NCBI GenBank assembly: GCA_944325595.1
Contig: CALVAQ010000004.1
Span: 1 to 64,000 of the forward strand
Source: Candidatus Gastranaerophilales bacterium
GTDB lineage: Bacteria > Cyanobacteriota > Vampirovibrionia > Gastranaerophilales > Gastranaerophilaceae
DNA length: 64,000 nt
Reading direction: 5' to 3'
How positions within the stretch are numbered: position 1 is the stretch's first letter; every line of letters begins with the position of its first letter. Position numbers and translations under genes: made by a program. A model generated the notes under the pieces. That model was not told the origin of the DNA. It searched no databases and saw nothing but the letters and a program-made list of their open reading frames with translations. Positions 36,823 through 46,822 of this stretch are shown in pieces.

Positions 36823-39800
36823 TTATTCACCAAAATATATAACCGGTAAATCATTATCCTGTGCATATTTTCGCAGAAATACAGGGATATCTTTAAGCTT
36901 TACAGCCTTTTTTGCTGTATTCTTTCCCTGATAAAAAACGCCTTGAATCTGCGGTTTTGTAATGAGATATTCATTGTAATTTCTGTTAAAACTACGGTGT
37001 TTTATATCTGCATTTTCAATAAACTTTCTTATTGCTTCCGCTATTTTAGGATTATCTTTTTCTATTTTACCGATTGATTCGTCAGAAAAACTATTTACTA
37101 TTTGTCTATATACTTTGTTGTCACAATTCAAATTTGCTTTTAACGCATTGGAGACATAGTGCCGGATTTCTTTTCTCGGTGCATCAAACAGATATTCATA
37201 TCGGACATCTCCAACATTTTTCTGATATCCGGAACCGAAATCATGATTTGCTCCGCAAAGTATATTGCTTGCAGTAGAGTATAGGATAAATCCCTGATTT
37301 CTGAATACATGATAATTCTGTTTCATATAATTTACATACGAAGTACTTAGCACCGCATCAGAGTCGATGTCTGCCAACACAGGAAGCGCCGAAAATTGTT
37401 CTTCATAAGAAAATGCATGAACAAGCAAATTTAAGTCATTTGAATTTAATCCTTTTTCAAACCCGTATTTATCCAGCATTAAATCAGGTTTCAGAAAAAC
37501 GACTCTGTTTTTAATCGGTTGACCTTTGTCATCATAGGTTGTTATATCTTTGACAACATTATTATCAACTACAAGTTCAGAGGCTTTCGGGAGTCTTGTT
37601 TGCGGTAGAATTAGAGCTGTGTCTTGCATTTCTTCAACAAACGCTGAAACAATATCTGAAAGCATAGCAAGGTTTTTCAGTTCTTGCTCTTGCAATTTAT
37701 TTGTTTGTGAATCTGCAATTATTCCTGCTTTTGTAATTATTTTTTCAAGTTCAAACAGGTTTGTATCGCAAAATTCTATTGCCATCAATCTTGCCTTGCT
37801 TTTCAATAAACCCGAAAGTTGCTGGCAGGATTTTAGTGTATCCAGCCAATTTTGATTTTTAATCAATTTGTATACTTTTTCTTTATCTTTTTCGGAAAGA
37901 TTAAATCTCTTCAGCATATGATATGAATAGTATGCGCTGTCATCAATATTCGAGATTTCTATATTTTTCAATATTAATGAAAGAATACAAAGCTTTTTGT
38001 CGTTTTCTGACAATTTCTCATATTCAGGGAGCATCTTCAATGTGTTGATTGTCTTAAAAATTTTGTCCAGCATTTCTTTAGAAGAAACAGTATTGCTATT
38101 TGAGTTTTTAATTTCAGGGAACAGTTTTAAAATTGTTTCATAAAGTTCTCCTGTATCAATGTCAGTTATCTCATTTTTTGTTGAAACACCGGTGTTACTT
38201 ATATACTTGATAGTTTCTTCAAAAATCTTTTGTTCCTGTTCACTGACGGACATGGTATTTATCCCTATTGAAGACATAACATTTGTAATAAACATGTTAT
38301 ATTCTTTTGCGGAATCAGGAAGAAGCTGAAAGAAACCCGTAGATTTTATGTCTTTTTCAAACAAAGCAGAGTTGGATTTTATTATTCTTTTCAGGAGTTC
38401 TCTTTTTTCAATTCTTGAAAAATTGTCGATATTCTTTATATTTCTTACATCAAAATAATCGAATACATTTTCAATTTTTGTTTTTTGATACAAGACATCT
38501 TTTTTGTAATCTGAAACATATAGATTTGAAACTATTTTTCTTAAATCATCAAGTTCTTGTTCATTAAAATTGAGAATTTGACCCAGTTTTTTTTCATCAT
38601 TTATGTTTTTTACAAGAAAAATTACAGTATGTATATCAACCCCTTTTTCTTGTGTCAGATATTCAATTACTTGTTTTTGTTTTTCCAATATTTGTTGTTT
38701 TGCCGCTATATCTTCCTGTGTTGTTGCTTTAAAAAAATCGACTATATCCTTCTCATCGATGTCAGGATATTTTCTCAAATAGAGAAATATATTTTTTTGC
38801 AATTCATTTACATATGGATAAACAAAAGACAGTATAGAAGCTATGCTATCTTCGGAAAAATTTGAATTTTCTTTAAGGAATTTATAAAAATCTTTTCTTG
38901 ACTCAATATTGAATGAATTTGTTGTATAAATCAGATTTGCTTTGCTGTCAAAGCTCACATCATTATCTTTTTCAAACATTTTATATATGTCTGCTTTTAT
39001 GGTTAATTCTTGTGGATTTCTTCTGTTAAAGTTTACTGCACTTGCTAAGACAGTTGCATACCTTTTGTCTTTCTTAATTAAGTCTTTAATAAAATCAATA
39101 TTTGTGTCATCAGTAAATATTAAAGAATTTATTTCGTCACGGTTAATATCTTGTTCTTTTAGAAATTTATATAAATCTTTTTTTGTCTCAAGATTTTTTT
39201 CTTCCAAAAGTAAGAATTGACTAGCGTAACAAAGACAATCAATCAGTCCGTCTTTATACAAATCTATTACGAAATCTTGATTTTTCTCTGTTACGGATGT
39301 CAATGTGATAAAATCGTTATTTGTACAGTTAGGATTGTTTAAAACCGTTTCAAAGAATTTTGTATTATTCTTTTTTACATTTGATAAAACATAAAGCAAG
39401 TTTTCTTTCGGTATTTTGTCAGAAGATTTTAGCTGATAATAATACTTTTTTCTCAATTCATATTCTTCTTTGTCTTCATTTTTCAATACTGCAGGGATTG
39501 ATGCCGGAGGTATTGACTTATTTTGATATAATTCACGAAAGAAATCTGCGTTGTCTTTATTCAAATAAAGCAAAAAACTGTGTATGTCGTTATTTGAAAT
39601 ATCAGGATTTTTATACAATTCACAAGCTGCCCTGATATTCTCTTTATTCAAATAATTTTTTATAAAAACTTTTTCATAATCATGAATGGCTTCATCATTA
39701 TTTACAGTAGCAAGAAAATCTTTTCTCGTTTTTTCATATTCCTCATCGCTCATTAACGGTTGAGACAAATAGTCCATCTGTCCCCCTTTAAAGCTGACAG

Positions 39801-39960
39801 CCGGCAAGAAATAATATCCTTTGAATAGGGATGATTTTATACTTGGCTTTGTCGTTGAACTATTGGTGTTTTTGATGCGTTGTTGATTTTTTGGGGGAGA
39901 TTTCTCTTTGTCGACAGATATTAAGTTAAGGCAATAAGGCTTAATAGACTGTATATTCAT
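36823..39960 (-). CDS. Large lineage-type protein with two FK motifs
   Basis: A 1045-residue protein without a recognised family. AAAGGATTTTAT lies before the ATG. Residues 1-60 are basic and disordered-looking and hold two FK motifs ('SLFKGYY' 44-50, 'VSFKGG' 55-60). Residues about 60-520 are a long series of helical repeats with 'KDLYKFLKE', 'ADIYKMFEKD', 'KDFYKFLKEN' recurring roughly every 45-50 residues. A region near 660-710 (ending 'KEKVYKLIKNQNWL') vaguely recalls a degenerate HD domain. The last 230 residues are more compact ('NILCGANHDFGSGYQKNVGD', 'DNDLPVIYFGE'). There is no membrane segment or classical signal peptide. Confidence 0.8.
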   Translation of the reverse strand: MNIQSIKPYCLNLISVDKEKSPPKNQQRIKNTNSSTTKPSIKSSLFKGYYFLPAVSFKGGQMDYLSQPLMSDEEYEKTRKDFLATVNNDEAIHDYEKVFIKNYLNKENIRAACELYKNPDISNNDIHSFLLYLNKDNADFFRELYQNKSIPPASIPAVLKNEDKEEYELRKKYYYQLKSSDKIPKENLLYVLSNVKKNNTKFFETVLNNPNCTNNDFITLTSVTEKNQDFVIDLYKDGLIDCLCYASQFLLLEEKNLETKKDLYKFLKEQDINRDEINSLIFTDDTNIDFIKDLIKKDKRYATVLASAVNFNRRNPQELTIKADIYKMFEKDNDVSFDSKANLIYTTNSFNIESRKDFYKFLKENSNFSEDSIASILSFVYPYVNELQKNIFLYLRKYPDIDEKDIVDFFKATTQEDIAAKQQILEKQKQVIEYLTQEKGVDIHTVIFLVKNINDEKKLGQILNFNEQELDDLRKIVSNLYVSDYKKDVLYQKTKIENVFDYFDVRNIKNIDNFSRIEKRELLKRIIKSNSALFEKDIKSTGFFQLLPDSAKEYNMFITNVMSSIGINTMSVSEQEQKIFEETIKYISNTGVSTKNEITDIDTGELYETILKLFPEIKNSNSNTVSSKEMLDKIFKTINTLKMLPEYEKLSENDKKLCILSLILKNIEISNIDDSAYYSYHMLKRFNLSEKDKEKVYKLIKNQNWLDTLKSCQQLSGLLKSKARLMAIEFCDTNLFELEKIITKAGIIADSQTNKLQEQELKNLAMLSDIVSAFVEEMQDTALILPQTRLPKASELVVDNNVVKDITTYDDKGQPIKNRVVFLKPDLMLDKYGFEKGLNSNDLNLLVHAFSYEEQFSALPVLADIDSDAVLSTSYVNYMKQNYHVFRNQGFILYSTASNILCGANHDFGSGYQKNVGDVRYEYLFDAPRKEIRHYVSNALKANLNCDNKVYRQIVNSFSDESIGKIEKDNPKIAEAIRKFIENADIKHRSFNRNYNEYLITKPQIQGVFYQGKNTAKKAVKLKDIPVFLRKYAQDNDLPVIYFGE

Positions 39961-40294
39961 ATAAAATCCTTTATTTGCTTACTAAAAAACAGAACAAAAA
40001 TAAAATTGCTAATAGTTTCACCAGATATTGATAATTTTTATATAATCTTTACGACTTGCAAAGATGAAAATTATTTGCTAGTATATTTAGTACACTTTAT
40101 TTTGATTTGTAAAAAATACAGACAGAATACAGTGCCTGACAAGAGGGTAAAAAGCATTGCTGCTACCTGACTGGAAGGAAATATAAAGATTGGTTAACAG
40201 TAAATAAAGAAATCAGGCAATTTTTCTTCGCCAAATGTTTTTATATATATGTGAAGGTGAAAAGAAAAATTTTGTGTGAAAGGAAGTTATTTAA

Positions 40295-40351
40295 TGTTGA
40301 AGGAAGTTATTAATTATTTTGAAACTATTCTTGCGGGTCTTTATGAATTAG
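40295..40351 (+). CDS. Candidate 18-residue peptide
   Basis: GAAAGGAAG lies seven bases before an ATG that opens 18 codons (starts MLKEVINYLKLFL) and stops at TAG. The peptide is basic and amphipathic, like the one at 33739-33804. There is no clear terminator. Of the rest of the 548-bp gap (39961-40508) I see only AT-rich sequence, a repeated AAGGAAGTTATT and a TATAAT at 40469. Low certainty. Confidence 0.22.
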
Positions 40352-40508
40352 CTCCTGTATATGTTACAGTTGAGTCTGAATACGATACTTATCGTTAATT
40401 ATAATTTTTCTCTGTTATAGATTTATTCTCCTGTAAAAGCATGATTTCTAATTTTGTGATTTTTACTGTATAATTTGTTATGGGTAAAATTTGTAATCAG
40501 GATGTTTT

Positions 40509-41687
40509 ATGGGTGAGAATTTTAAATATGTCATTATAGACAGAGATGAGACTTCCAGAAATATAATAAAAAGTTATCTGGTTGAAGCCGGTGAAGCAGA
40601 ACCCGAGGCAGAGTTCTATGATGTGGATTCTGCAAACGATTTTGTTTTGAATATGCCTCAGGGTATAGTTTTTGCCGATATTTCAGATTTCCCCGAAAAA
40701 TCACTCAATCTTATCACCGAAATAAAAGAAAAAAGGAAAGATATTGTTGTTGTTGCACTCTCAAACAGAGCTTCAACAGATATCATCATAAAAGCAATGC
40801 GTGCCGGCGCAAAAGAATTTGTTACAAAGCCGGTAATAAAAACAGAATTTTTCGAAGTTGTAAATTCCTTGAAAGAGGATTTGCAAAACACCGACACAAA
40901 AGAGTCCTGCAGAATAATTTCGACTTTTTCAAACAAAGGCGGAATAGGTAAAACCTCAATTGCGGTAAATCTTGCAGTTGAGCTTGCTCAATTGACAAAA
41001 GACAAAGTTGCCTTGATAGATTTGAATTTGCAGTTGGGTGATGTTGCGACATTTTTGGATATGACACCGCCTTTTGCGATGGACTATATAGCAAACAATA
41101 TTCAAAATCTGGGTGAGGAAGAGCTTTTAAAAACTATGTCCAGATACAAAAATACAAGTCTTTATGTGATTGCCGACCCGTTAAATATCGATAAGTCACA
41201 GGATATCACGGCAGAGCAGATAAAGAACATTCTGACAACGCTTAAAAAGACATTTTCTTATATAGTAATAGATATAGGGACCAATATTGATTCCAAAACT
41301 ATTACAGCTCTTGATATGTCAGATTTGATTTTGTTGATTGCTATAGTAAATCTGCCTGCTATCAGAAGCATGCAAAGATGTATGGAATTATTTGAAAAAC
41401 TCGGATACAGTAAAGAAAAAATCAAACTCGTATTGAACAGATACATAGAAAACGAAGACATAAAAGCAACCGACATAGAAGAAGTAGTAAAACAAAAAGT
41501 ATACTGGAAAATACCAAACAACTATCTGACTATGATGTCTGCAATAAACAAAGGTGTTCCTGTTAACGAAATCAATCCGGAATCCAATATTGCACAGAAT
41601 TATATGGAATTTGCATCAAAATTGTCAGATTATCTTATTACGCAGAAGTTAAACAAAAATTATAACGAAAGAGAAAGTTTTGTTTAA
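40509..41687 (+). CDS. CpaE/TadZ-like protein (receiver-like domain plus MinD-type ATPase)
   Basis: A 392-residue two-domain protein. Residues 1-125 are a receiver-like domain with Asp57 (VFADISD) and Lys107 (VTKPV), but the first acidic pair is altered (DRDE). Residues 135-385 are a ParA/MinD-family ATPase with deviant Walker A 'FSNKGGIGKTSIAVNLA' (143-149), 'VALIDLNLQLGDVATFLDM' and 'YIVIDIGTN'. The layout matches CpaE/TadZ, which place Tad pili at the cell pole. No other pilus gene lies nearby, so a general positioning role is equally possible. AGGATG precedes the start and a TATAAT lies 35 bp upstream. Confidence 0.82.
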   Translation: MGENFKYVIIDRDETSRNIIKSYLVEAGEAEPEAEFYDVDSANDFVLNMPQGIVFADISDFPEKSLNLITEIKEKRKDIVVVALSNRASTDIIIKAMRAGAKEFVTKPVIKTEFFEVVNSLKEDLQNTDTKESCRIISTFSNKGGIGKTSIAVNLAVELAQLTKDKVALIDLNLQLGDVATFLDMTPPFAMDYIANNIQNLGEEELLKTMSRYKNTSLYVIADPLNIDKSQDITAEQIKNILTTLKKTFSYIVIDIGTNIDSKTITALDMSDLILLIAIVNLPAIRSMQRCMELFEKLGYSKEKIKLVLNRYIENEDIKATDIEEVVKQKVYWKIPNNYLTMMSAINKGVPVNEINPESNIAQNYMEFASKLSDYLITQKLNKNYNERESFV

Positions 41688-41750
41688 ACAATGTAATCTG
41701 TTGTCAGGTATAGCACTTGGATAGATATGAAGATGTAAGGAGAATATAAA

Positions 41751-42152
41751 TTGTCACTGAAAGAAAGACTCAAAAACAGAAAAGAAGAGAAACTGGCAGC
41801 CAGAGCACAAGCCTGCAGGTTTGATATATCAATAAAAAAAGTAACTGAAGCAGCGGAAAAAATGGAAAATCCCGCTGACCTCGGAAATATTGTCAAGGAA
41901 TTTGCAAAATTTTTGAACACACTTGCCTCTGACGATGCAAAAATCACTTTCAGCGGCAATTTTGATTTGGGACAAAGAACTCTTTTGAACTGTGTATTAT
42001 CAAGCTTTTTGACAGACTCAAAAAAATCAGGACAAATCATTGATTCTTATGATGTTGAAGAACCAGAAGAAATCAAACCGGAGCCTAAATTAATAAGAAA
42101 AAGAAAAACAGTCAGAGAAAGAGTCAAAGAAGCATTAAAAGAGGAAGAATAG
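41751..42152 (+). CDS. Hypothetical charged protein
   Basis: A 133-residue, strongly charged protein with a TTG start seven bases after TAAGGAG. The ends are basic/acidic helices ('KERLKNRKEEKLAARAQACR', 'RKRKTVRERVKEALKEEE') around a small central domain ('KFLNTLASDDAKITFSGNF'). No family recognised. It lies 63 bp after the CpaE-like gene on the same strand, so it may work with it. Confidence 0.65.
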   Translation: MSLKERLKNRKEEKLAARAQACRFDISIKKVTEAAEKMENPADLGNIVKEFAKFLNTLASDDAKITFSGNFDLGQRTLLNCVLSSFLTDSKKSGQIIDSYDVEEPEEIKPEPKLIRKRKTVRERVKEALKEEE

Positions 42153-42196
42153 CATCTTATCCCGCCTTTGTCGGTATGCAAAACCAATATACGGAA

Positions 42197-42661
42197 TCAG
42201 CAATGTGTTTTTTCAAAATCGAGGAGATATCTTTTTGCTTCTTTTCCGCCAAGACTGTAGCTGCCAATTGAACCGTCGGCTTTTATTACCCTGTGACAGG
42301 GAATAACCAGAGGCAGCGGGTTTTTTGCCATGGCTGTGCCAACAGCACGGGCAGCATCCGGACTTCCTGCTTTTGCCGCAAGTTCTTTGTATGAAATCGT
42401 TTTGCCGTATCTGACATTCAATAACTCATCGTATACTCTTTTTTGAAAATCCGTTTTCCCCGGATTTTCAAAAGGAATATTGAACGTATGCAGTTTTCCT
42501 TCAAAATACGCATCGAACTGCTCCATAACTCTGTAGTTGAATTCTGAGCATTCAAAATCATTGCGTTCTTTTACTATCTCAATTTTTTTAATTGCATAAT
42601 TTGATGAATAAATCTTTAAAATCCCGACAGGAGATTTGTAAAAAACAACATTTATTTCCAT
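42197..42661 (-). CDS. ogt: Methylated-DNA-protein-cysteine methyltransferase
   Basis: A 154-residue O6-alkylguanine-DNA alkyltransferase. The acceptor cysteine lies in 'LPLVIPCHRVIKADGSIGSY'; 'TISYKELAAKAGSPDAARAV' is the helix-turn-helix that binds DNA. It repairs O6-methylguanine in one irreversible transfer. Length fits the Ogt type without an Ada domain. Confidence 0.95.
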   Translation of the reverse strand: MEINVVFYKSPVGILKIYSSNYAIKKIEIVKERNDFECSEFNYRVMEQFDAYFEGKLHTFNIPFENPGKTDFQKRVYDELLNVRYGKTISYKELAAKAGSPDAARAVGTAMAKNPLPLVIPCHRVIKADGSIGSYSLGGKEAKRYLLDFEKTHC

Positions 42662-42708
42662 ATATGTTATTGTAGTAAATTTTCCAAATCTTGTCTAACA
42701 AAATACCC

Positions 42709-42736
42709 GAGAAAAATTCGTGATAAGATTTTTCTC
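42709..42736. other. Perfect 9-bp stem-loop in an intergenic gap
   Basis: GAGAAAAAT (42709-42717) pairs with ATTTTTCTC (42728-42736). It lies between the terminator of the next gene and ogt. A related string, CCGAGGAAAGTTCGTGA, occurs near 33622 without the perfect stem. Function unknown. Confidence 0.4.
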
Positions 42737-42767
42737 TCCGCATCGCTATACGCAATGCAATACGGTA

Positions 42768-42803
42768 TAAAAAAACACCGGATTTTAATCCGGTGTTTTT
42801 TTA
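42768..42803 (-). terminator. Rho-independent terminator
   Basis: A 13-bp stem AAACACCGGATTT/ATCCGGTGTTTTT with A and T runs on both sides; it ends the minus-strand gene at 42821 and could act in both directions. Confidence 0.85.
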
Positions 42804-42820
42804 TCTGAAAATTTGATTTA

Positions 42821-43312
42821 TTATTTTTTACCGCCTTTATATCCGTCAACAATTGAATGAATCCAGTTGGCAAATCCTCCTATACCGGCAAGAGCACAAA
42901 CTGCCAATGCTGCATAAAAACCTACAGGAGTTTTAGATATACCTGTTTTTGCGGCAGTTTCAGCAGTTTTTACGAAATTTTGATATCCTGCAAGTCCTGC
43001 AACACCGATTAATGCTTTCAAGCCTGCTGTTGTACCCATATCAACGAGTCCGTCTTTTACTCTGCCGTCAATGAGTTGTCCGAGTCCGGGAAGAAATGCT
43101 GATGCAACAGCTTTGCCGGCACTGCCTTTTTTCTCTTTTTTACCGGAAATTTCAACAGTATCTTGTGAACGATTGTATTTTTCTCTTAGCGCATCGACAC
43201 CTTCTTTGTCAGTAATATAAGCGCCCATATTGCCGTTTGTTAACGCAACAGAGTATTTATCAGGACCGAGTTGCCTTACTTTGCGATTTCCAATTATTTC
43301 TACTCCAGACAT
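42821..43312 (-). CDS. Hypothetical membrane protein, TM2/DUF5683-like region
   Basis: A 163-residue protein starting MSGVEIIGNRK after AAAGGA. The N-terminal 70 residues are soluble. From residue 79 a segment 'VASAFLPGLGQLIDGRVKDG' resembles the PGLGQ-Y-G motif of TM2/DUF5683-type small membrane proteins, and two or three hydrophobic helices follow ('VGFYAALAVCALAGIGGF'). The tail is basic (YKGGKK). Function unknown; localisation in the inner membrane is likely. Confidence 0.65.
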   Translation of the reverse strand: MSGVEIIGNRKVRQLGPDKYSVALTNGNMGAYITDKEGVDALREKYNRSQDTVEISGKKEKKGSAGKAVASAFLPGLGQLIDGRVKDGLVDMGTTAGLKALIGVAGLAGYQNFVKTAETAAKTGISKTPVGFYAALAVCALAGIGGFANWIHSIVDGYKGGKK

Positions 43313-43488
43313 ACATTTTCCTTTCACACTTATAACACCTATGTATTAATAAATGTATAAAATGCTTAATTATTGTTAAAATTTATACTTATATTAATTT
43401 TTTGTAACAATATATGTTTCAGGATTTGTATTATTTTTTACTGATTGCATTTTATGGTTTAATATCAATAAAAACAGAGGAATACTAA

Positions 43489-44763
43489 ATGGATTGTAAA
43501 AAAGTAAAAATAGGTCTTATTGGTCTTGGTACTGTCGGATGCGGAGTTGTAAAAGTACTTGCTGATTTTCCTGAAATTGAAATCAAAAAAATTGCCGTAA
43601 AAAACATTAATAAAAAAAGAAATATAGAAAATCTTGATAATTCTCTTTTGACGGACAATCCGTTTGATATAGTAAACGATAATGAAATTGATATAGTAGT
43701 AGAGGTTATAGGCGGAATCGAGCCGGCATATGATTTGCTCGTAGCAGCAGTGAACAACGGAAAACATATTGTTACGGCAAATAAAGAGCTTCTGGCAAAA
43801 AAAGGAGAACCTCTTTTTAAACTCGCAAAAGAGAAACACGTCGCAGTTCTTTATGAAGCGGCAATAGCCGGAGGTATTCCGATTATTATGCCTATAAAAA
43901 CCACACTTGCTGCAAATAAAATTAATGAAATAGAAGCTATTTTAAACGGTACAACAAATTATATCCTGACAAAAATGGAAAAAGACGGAGTTTCTTATGA
44001 ACAGGTGCTAAAAGAGGCTCAGGAGCTTGGTTATGCCGAAACTGACCCTACAGGTGATGTCGAAGGATATGACTCGGCATACAAAATAGCAACGCTTGCA
44101 ACAATAGCGCTAAACAAACGGGTTGATATAAACAAAATTTACAGAGAAGGCATTACAAAAATCAGTGCCGATGATATGCGTTTTGCAAAGGAACTCGGAT
44201 ACAAAATAAAACTCATAGCTCTTGCAAAAACAATAGAAAGTGACAAGGTGGATGTCAGAGTGCACCCTATGCTGGTTCCTCTCAAGAACTGTCTTGCCGG
44301 CATAAATGGAGTAACAAACAGTGTGGTTCTTGAAGGATTTCCCGTAGGCAGGGTTATGATGGCAGGTCCCGGTGCTGGCGAGTTTCCGACAGCAAGTTCC
44401 GTTGTCGGAGATATTCTTGCAATACAAAGAAGTCTCGGCTCGGATAAACTTTTACCGATGATGGAATGTCACCACGACACGAATGCAGAACAAATTGACA
44501 TAAAAGACACAATAAACAAATATTATATTTCACTCACCGCCGTAAACACTCCGGGCGTAATAGGCGCACTGGGAGAGGTGTTCGGTAGACACAATATCAG
44601 CCTTGCTAGTGTTTTGCAAAAGGGAATCGGCAAAGAGAACACGGCACAGATTGTTATTATTACGGAAAACAGCAAAGAGGACAATGTTCTTGAGGCTATA
44701 GGCGAACTTGAAAACAGCAAAAATATTGTAAAAATAAACAACTATATAAGAGTACTTGAATAA
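43489..44763 (+). CDS. hom: Homoserine dehydrogenase
   Basis: A 424-residue NAD(P)-dependent enzyme that reduces aspartate semialdehyde to homoserine. '[17 protein letters not shown]' is the nucleotide fold (8-24); '[12 protein letters not shown]', '[12 protein letters not shown]', '[11 protein letters not shown]' and '[18 protein letters not shown]' form the active site. A C-terminal ACT domain (from about 350, '[20 protein letters not shown]') suggests feedback control by threonine. GAGGAATACTAA precedes the ATG. thrC follows after 11 bp. Confidence 0.97.
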   Translation: MDCKKVKIGLIGLGTVGCGVVKVLADFPEIEIKKIAVKNINKKRNIENLDNSLLTDNPFDIVNDNEIDIVVEVIGGIEPAYDLLVAAVNNGKHIVTANKELLAKKGEPLFKLAKEKHVAVLYEAAIAGGIPIIMPIKTTLAANKINEIEAILNGTTNYILTKMEKDGVSYEQVLKEAQELGYAETDPTGDVEGYDSAYKIATLATIALNKRVDINKIYREGITKISADDMRFAKELGYKIKLIALAKTIESDKVDVRVHPMLVPLKNCLAGINGVTNSVVLEGFPVGRVMMAGPGAGEFPTASSVVGDILAIQRSLGSDKLLPMMECHHDTNAEQIDIKDTINKYYISLTAVNTPGVIGALGEVFGRHNISLASVLQKGIGKENTAQIVIITENSKEDNVLEAIGELENSKNIVKINNYIRVLE

Positions 44764-44774
44764 AGGATACAAAA

Positions 44775-45848
44775 ATGTTTGAACAAAAAGGTCATTATAA
44801 AGGACTAATAGACAGATACAGACAGTATTTACCGGTATCTGATACGACACCTGTTGTTACATTAAACGAAGGCAATACCCCTTTAATAAAAGCTGACAAT
44901 CTTGCAAAAAAAATCGGCATAGATTGTGAAATATACCTCAAATTTGAGGGTGCTAATCCTACAGGCAGCTTTAAAGACAGAGGAATGACCATGGCTGTGA
45001 CAAAAGCTAAAGAAGAGGGTGCAAAGGCAGTCATTTGTGCATCAACCGGCAACACCTCCGCTTCGGCTGCTGCTTATGCGGCAAAAGCAGGCATGAAGGC
45101 ATATGTTCTTATCCCTGACGGATATATTGCACTGGGAAAACTTTCTCAAGCTATGATGTACGGTGCTGAAATTATTGCTATCAAAGGAAATTTTGATGAG
45201 GCACTGGAAAGAGTGATAGAAATTTCCAAAAATCATCCTGTTACTCTCGTAAACTCCGTTAATCCATACAGAATTGAAGGACAAAAAACAGGTGCTTTTG
45301 AAATTTGTGATGCGCTGGGAGATGCGCCGGATTACCACTTTATTCCGGTCGGAAATGCAGGAAACATAACAGCATACTTTAAAGGATATGAAGAATATTT
45401 TGCCCTTAAAAAGACAACACATATCCCTAAAATGATGGGTTTTGAAGCGGAAGGAGCCGCGGCAATTGTCAAAGGCGAAAGGATTATGAAACCTGAAACA
45501 ATTGCAACTGCAATCAGAATAGGAAACCCTGCAAGCTGGAAACAGGCAGAAAATGCACGTGACAAGTCCGGCGGTATAATAAACTTTGTCACTGACGATG
45601 AGATAATCACGGCATACAAACTTCTGGCTTCAACTGAAGGTATTCTTGCCGAACCCGCAAGTGCCGCTTCGGTTGCAGGCGTAATCAAGGCAAACAAGAT
45701 GGGTCTTGTTGCGGCAGGCAAAAAGATAGTTTGCATACTGACAGGCAATGGGCTGAAAGATCCTGATTCCGCAATAAATTATTCCGGCTGTGAGGTAAAA
45801 AAGACCTCGGCAGAACTTTCGGATATTCTGGCGGTTATGGGAATTTAG
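44775..45848 (+). CDS. thrC: Threonine synthase
   Basis: A 357-residue fold-type II PLP enzyme turning O-phosphohomoserine into threonine. The PLP lysine is in '[15 protein letters not shown]' (about 60-75); '[18 protein letters not shown]', '[18 protein letters not shown]' and '[13 protein letters not shown]' complete the site. It is in operon with hom. Confidence 0.96.
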   Translation: MFEQKGHYKGLIDRYRQYLPVSDTTPVVTLNEGNTPLIKADNLAKKIGIDCEIYLKFEGANPTGSFKDRGMTMAVTKAKEEGAKAVICASTGNTSASAAAYAAKAGMKAYVLIPDGYIALGKLSQAMMYGAEIIAIKGNFDEALERVIEISKNHPVTLVNSVNPYRIEGQKTGAFEICDALGDAPDYHFIPVGNAGNITAYFKGYEEYFALKKTTHIPKMMGFEAEGAAAIVKGERIMKPETIATAIRIGNPASWKQAENARDKSGGIINFVTDDEIITAYKLLASTEGILAEPASAASVAGVIKANKMGLVAAGKKIVCILTGNGLKDPDSAINYSGCEVKKTSAELSDILAVMGI

Positions 45849-45937
45849 TATAAAAGTCATACAAACATTTGATTTTAAATCCTTAATATTTCTTTATACT
45901 TAAGTTGTATAAGCATAAGAAAATTAAGGATTTTATT

Positions 45938-46822
45938 TTGGCTATTAAAAAATCAAACCTAAAAACAAAACCACAGATAACAAAACCGGACTTGAGGGTT
46001 GCAGAAGCGCCGAAACAGCCTTTTACAAAACCCTACAATGATATAGATTTGAATAACTGGAAAAATTATTCACATATCCTGACGGACACACTGTGGGAAT
46101 TTCCGAACAGAGACAAATCAAACGGGCATTCTTATGACTACCACGGGAATTATATTCCACAGATTGCACAGCAATTGTATGAAAGATTTACCAAAAAAGA
46201 TGATATTGTCCTTGATATGTTCTTTGGTTCAGGCACCTCCGGCATAGAAGCCGTAAACATGGGCAGAAGATGCATCGGTGTTGAGTTGAAACAGGATTTG
46301 GTTGATTATGTAAGCCAAAAGTTTGACAAGAAAACACTTGTAACGGATGTGAACATAATCTGCGGCGATAGTGCTTCTTCCGATATCGGATACAAAATTC
46401 AGGACAGATTAGAGGTTATGGGAAGAGATAAGGCACAGTTCCTCGTTTTGCATCCTCCGTATGATGATATAATCAAATTTTCCGACAAAAAAGAGGATCT
46501 CTCAAATTGCTCTTCAACGGAAGAGTTTTATGAACTTTTTGAAAACGTTGCAAGAAACGGTTTTGAAAAACTCGAAAAAGGCAGATTTGCCGCACTTATT
46601 ATCGGTGACAAATATGCTAAAGGCGAATATGTACCGTTGAGTTTTGGCTGTATGGAACGAATGAATCGTGCCGGCTTTATCACAAAGGCGATTATTGTAA
46701 AAGATATTCAAGGCAACGAAAAAGCAAAAGGTAAACAGGCTAATCTCTGGAGATACAGAGCGCTTTACGGCGGTTTTTATATCTTTAAACATGAATATGT
46801 GATGGTATTCCAAAAGCCCTAG
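45938..46822 (+). CDS. DNA methyltransferase (N4/N6 amino type), solitary
   Basis: A 294-residue SAM-dependent methyltransferase. Motif I is 'VLDMFFGSGTSGIEAVNM' near 91-108 followed by the acidic 'CIGVEL'; the catalytic tetrapeptide is HPPY ('FLVLHPPYDDIIKFSDKKED'), as in a subgroup of amino-methyltransferases, in place of D/S/NPPY. The end 'LYGGFYIFKHEYVMVFQKP' is typical of the fold. A TTG start after AAGGATTTTATT is preferred. No restriction gene is adjacent. DNA as substrate is a family inference; tRNA/other substrates are not excluded. Confidence 0.8.
   Translation: MAIKKSNLKTKPQITKPDLRVAEAPKQPFTKPYNDIDLNNWKNYSHILTDTLWEFPNRDKSNGHSYDYHGNYIPQIAQQLYERFTKKDDIVLDMFFGSGTSGIEAVNMGRRCIGVELKQDLVDYVSQKFDKKTLVTDVNIICGDSASSDIGYKIQDRLEVMGRDKAQFLVLHPPYDDIIKFSDKKEDLSNCSSTEEFYELFENVARNGFEKLEKGRFAALIIGDKYAKGEYVPLSFGCMERMNRAGFITKAIIVKDIQGNEKAKGKQANLWRYRALYGGFYIFKHEYVMVFQKP

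Noticed and set aside
40312..40399. A 25-residue frame starting LFETILAGLYEL downstream of the ribosome-binding site near 40283
   Set aside because: It is in a different frame from the only ATG after that site and has no start codon of its own; a sequence error of one base would be needed.
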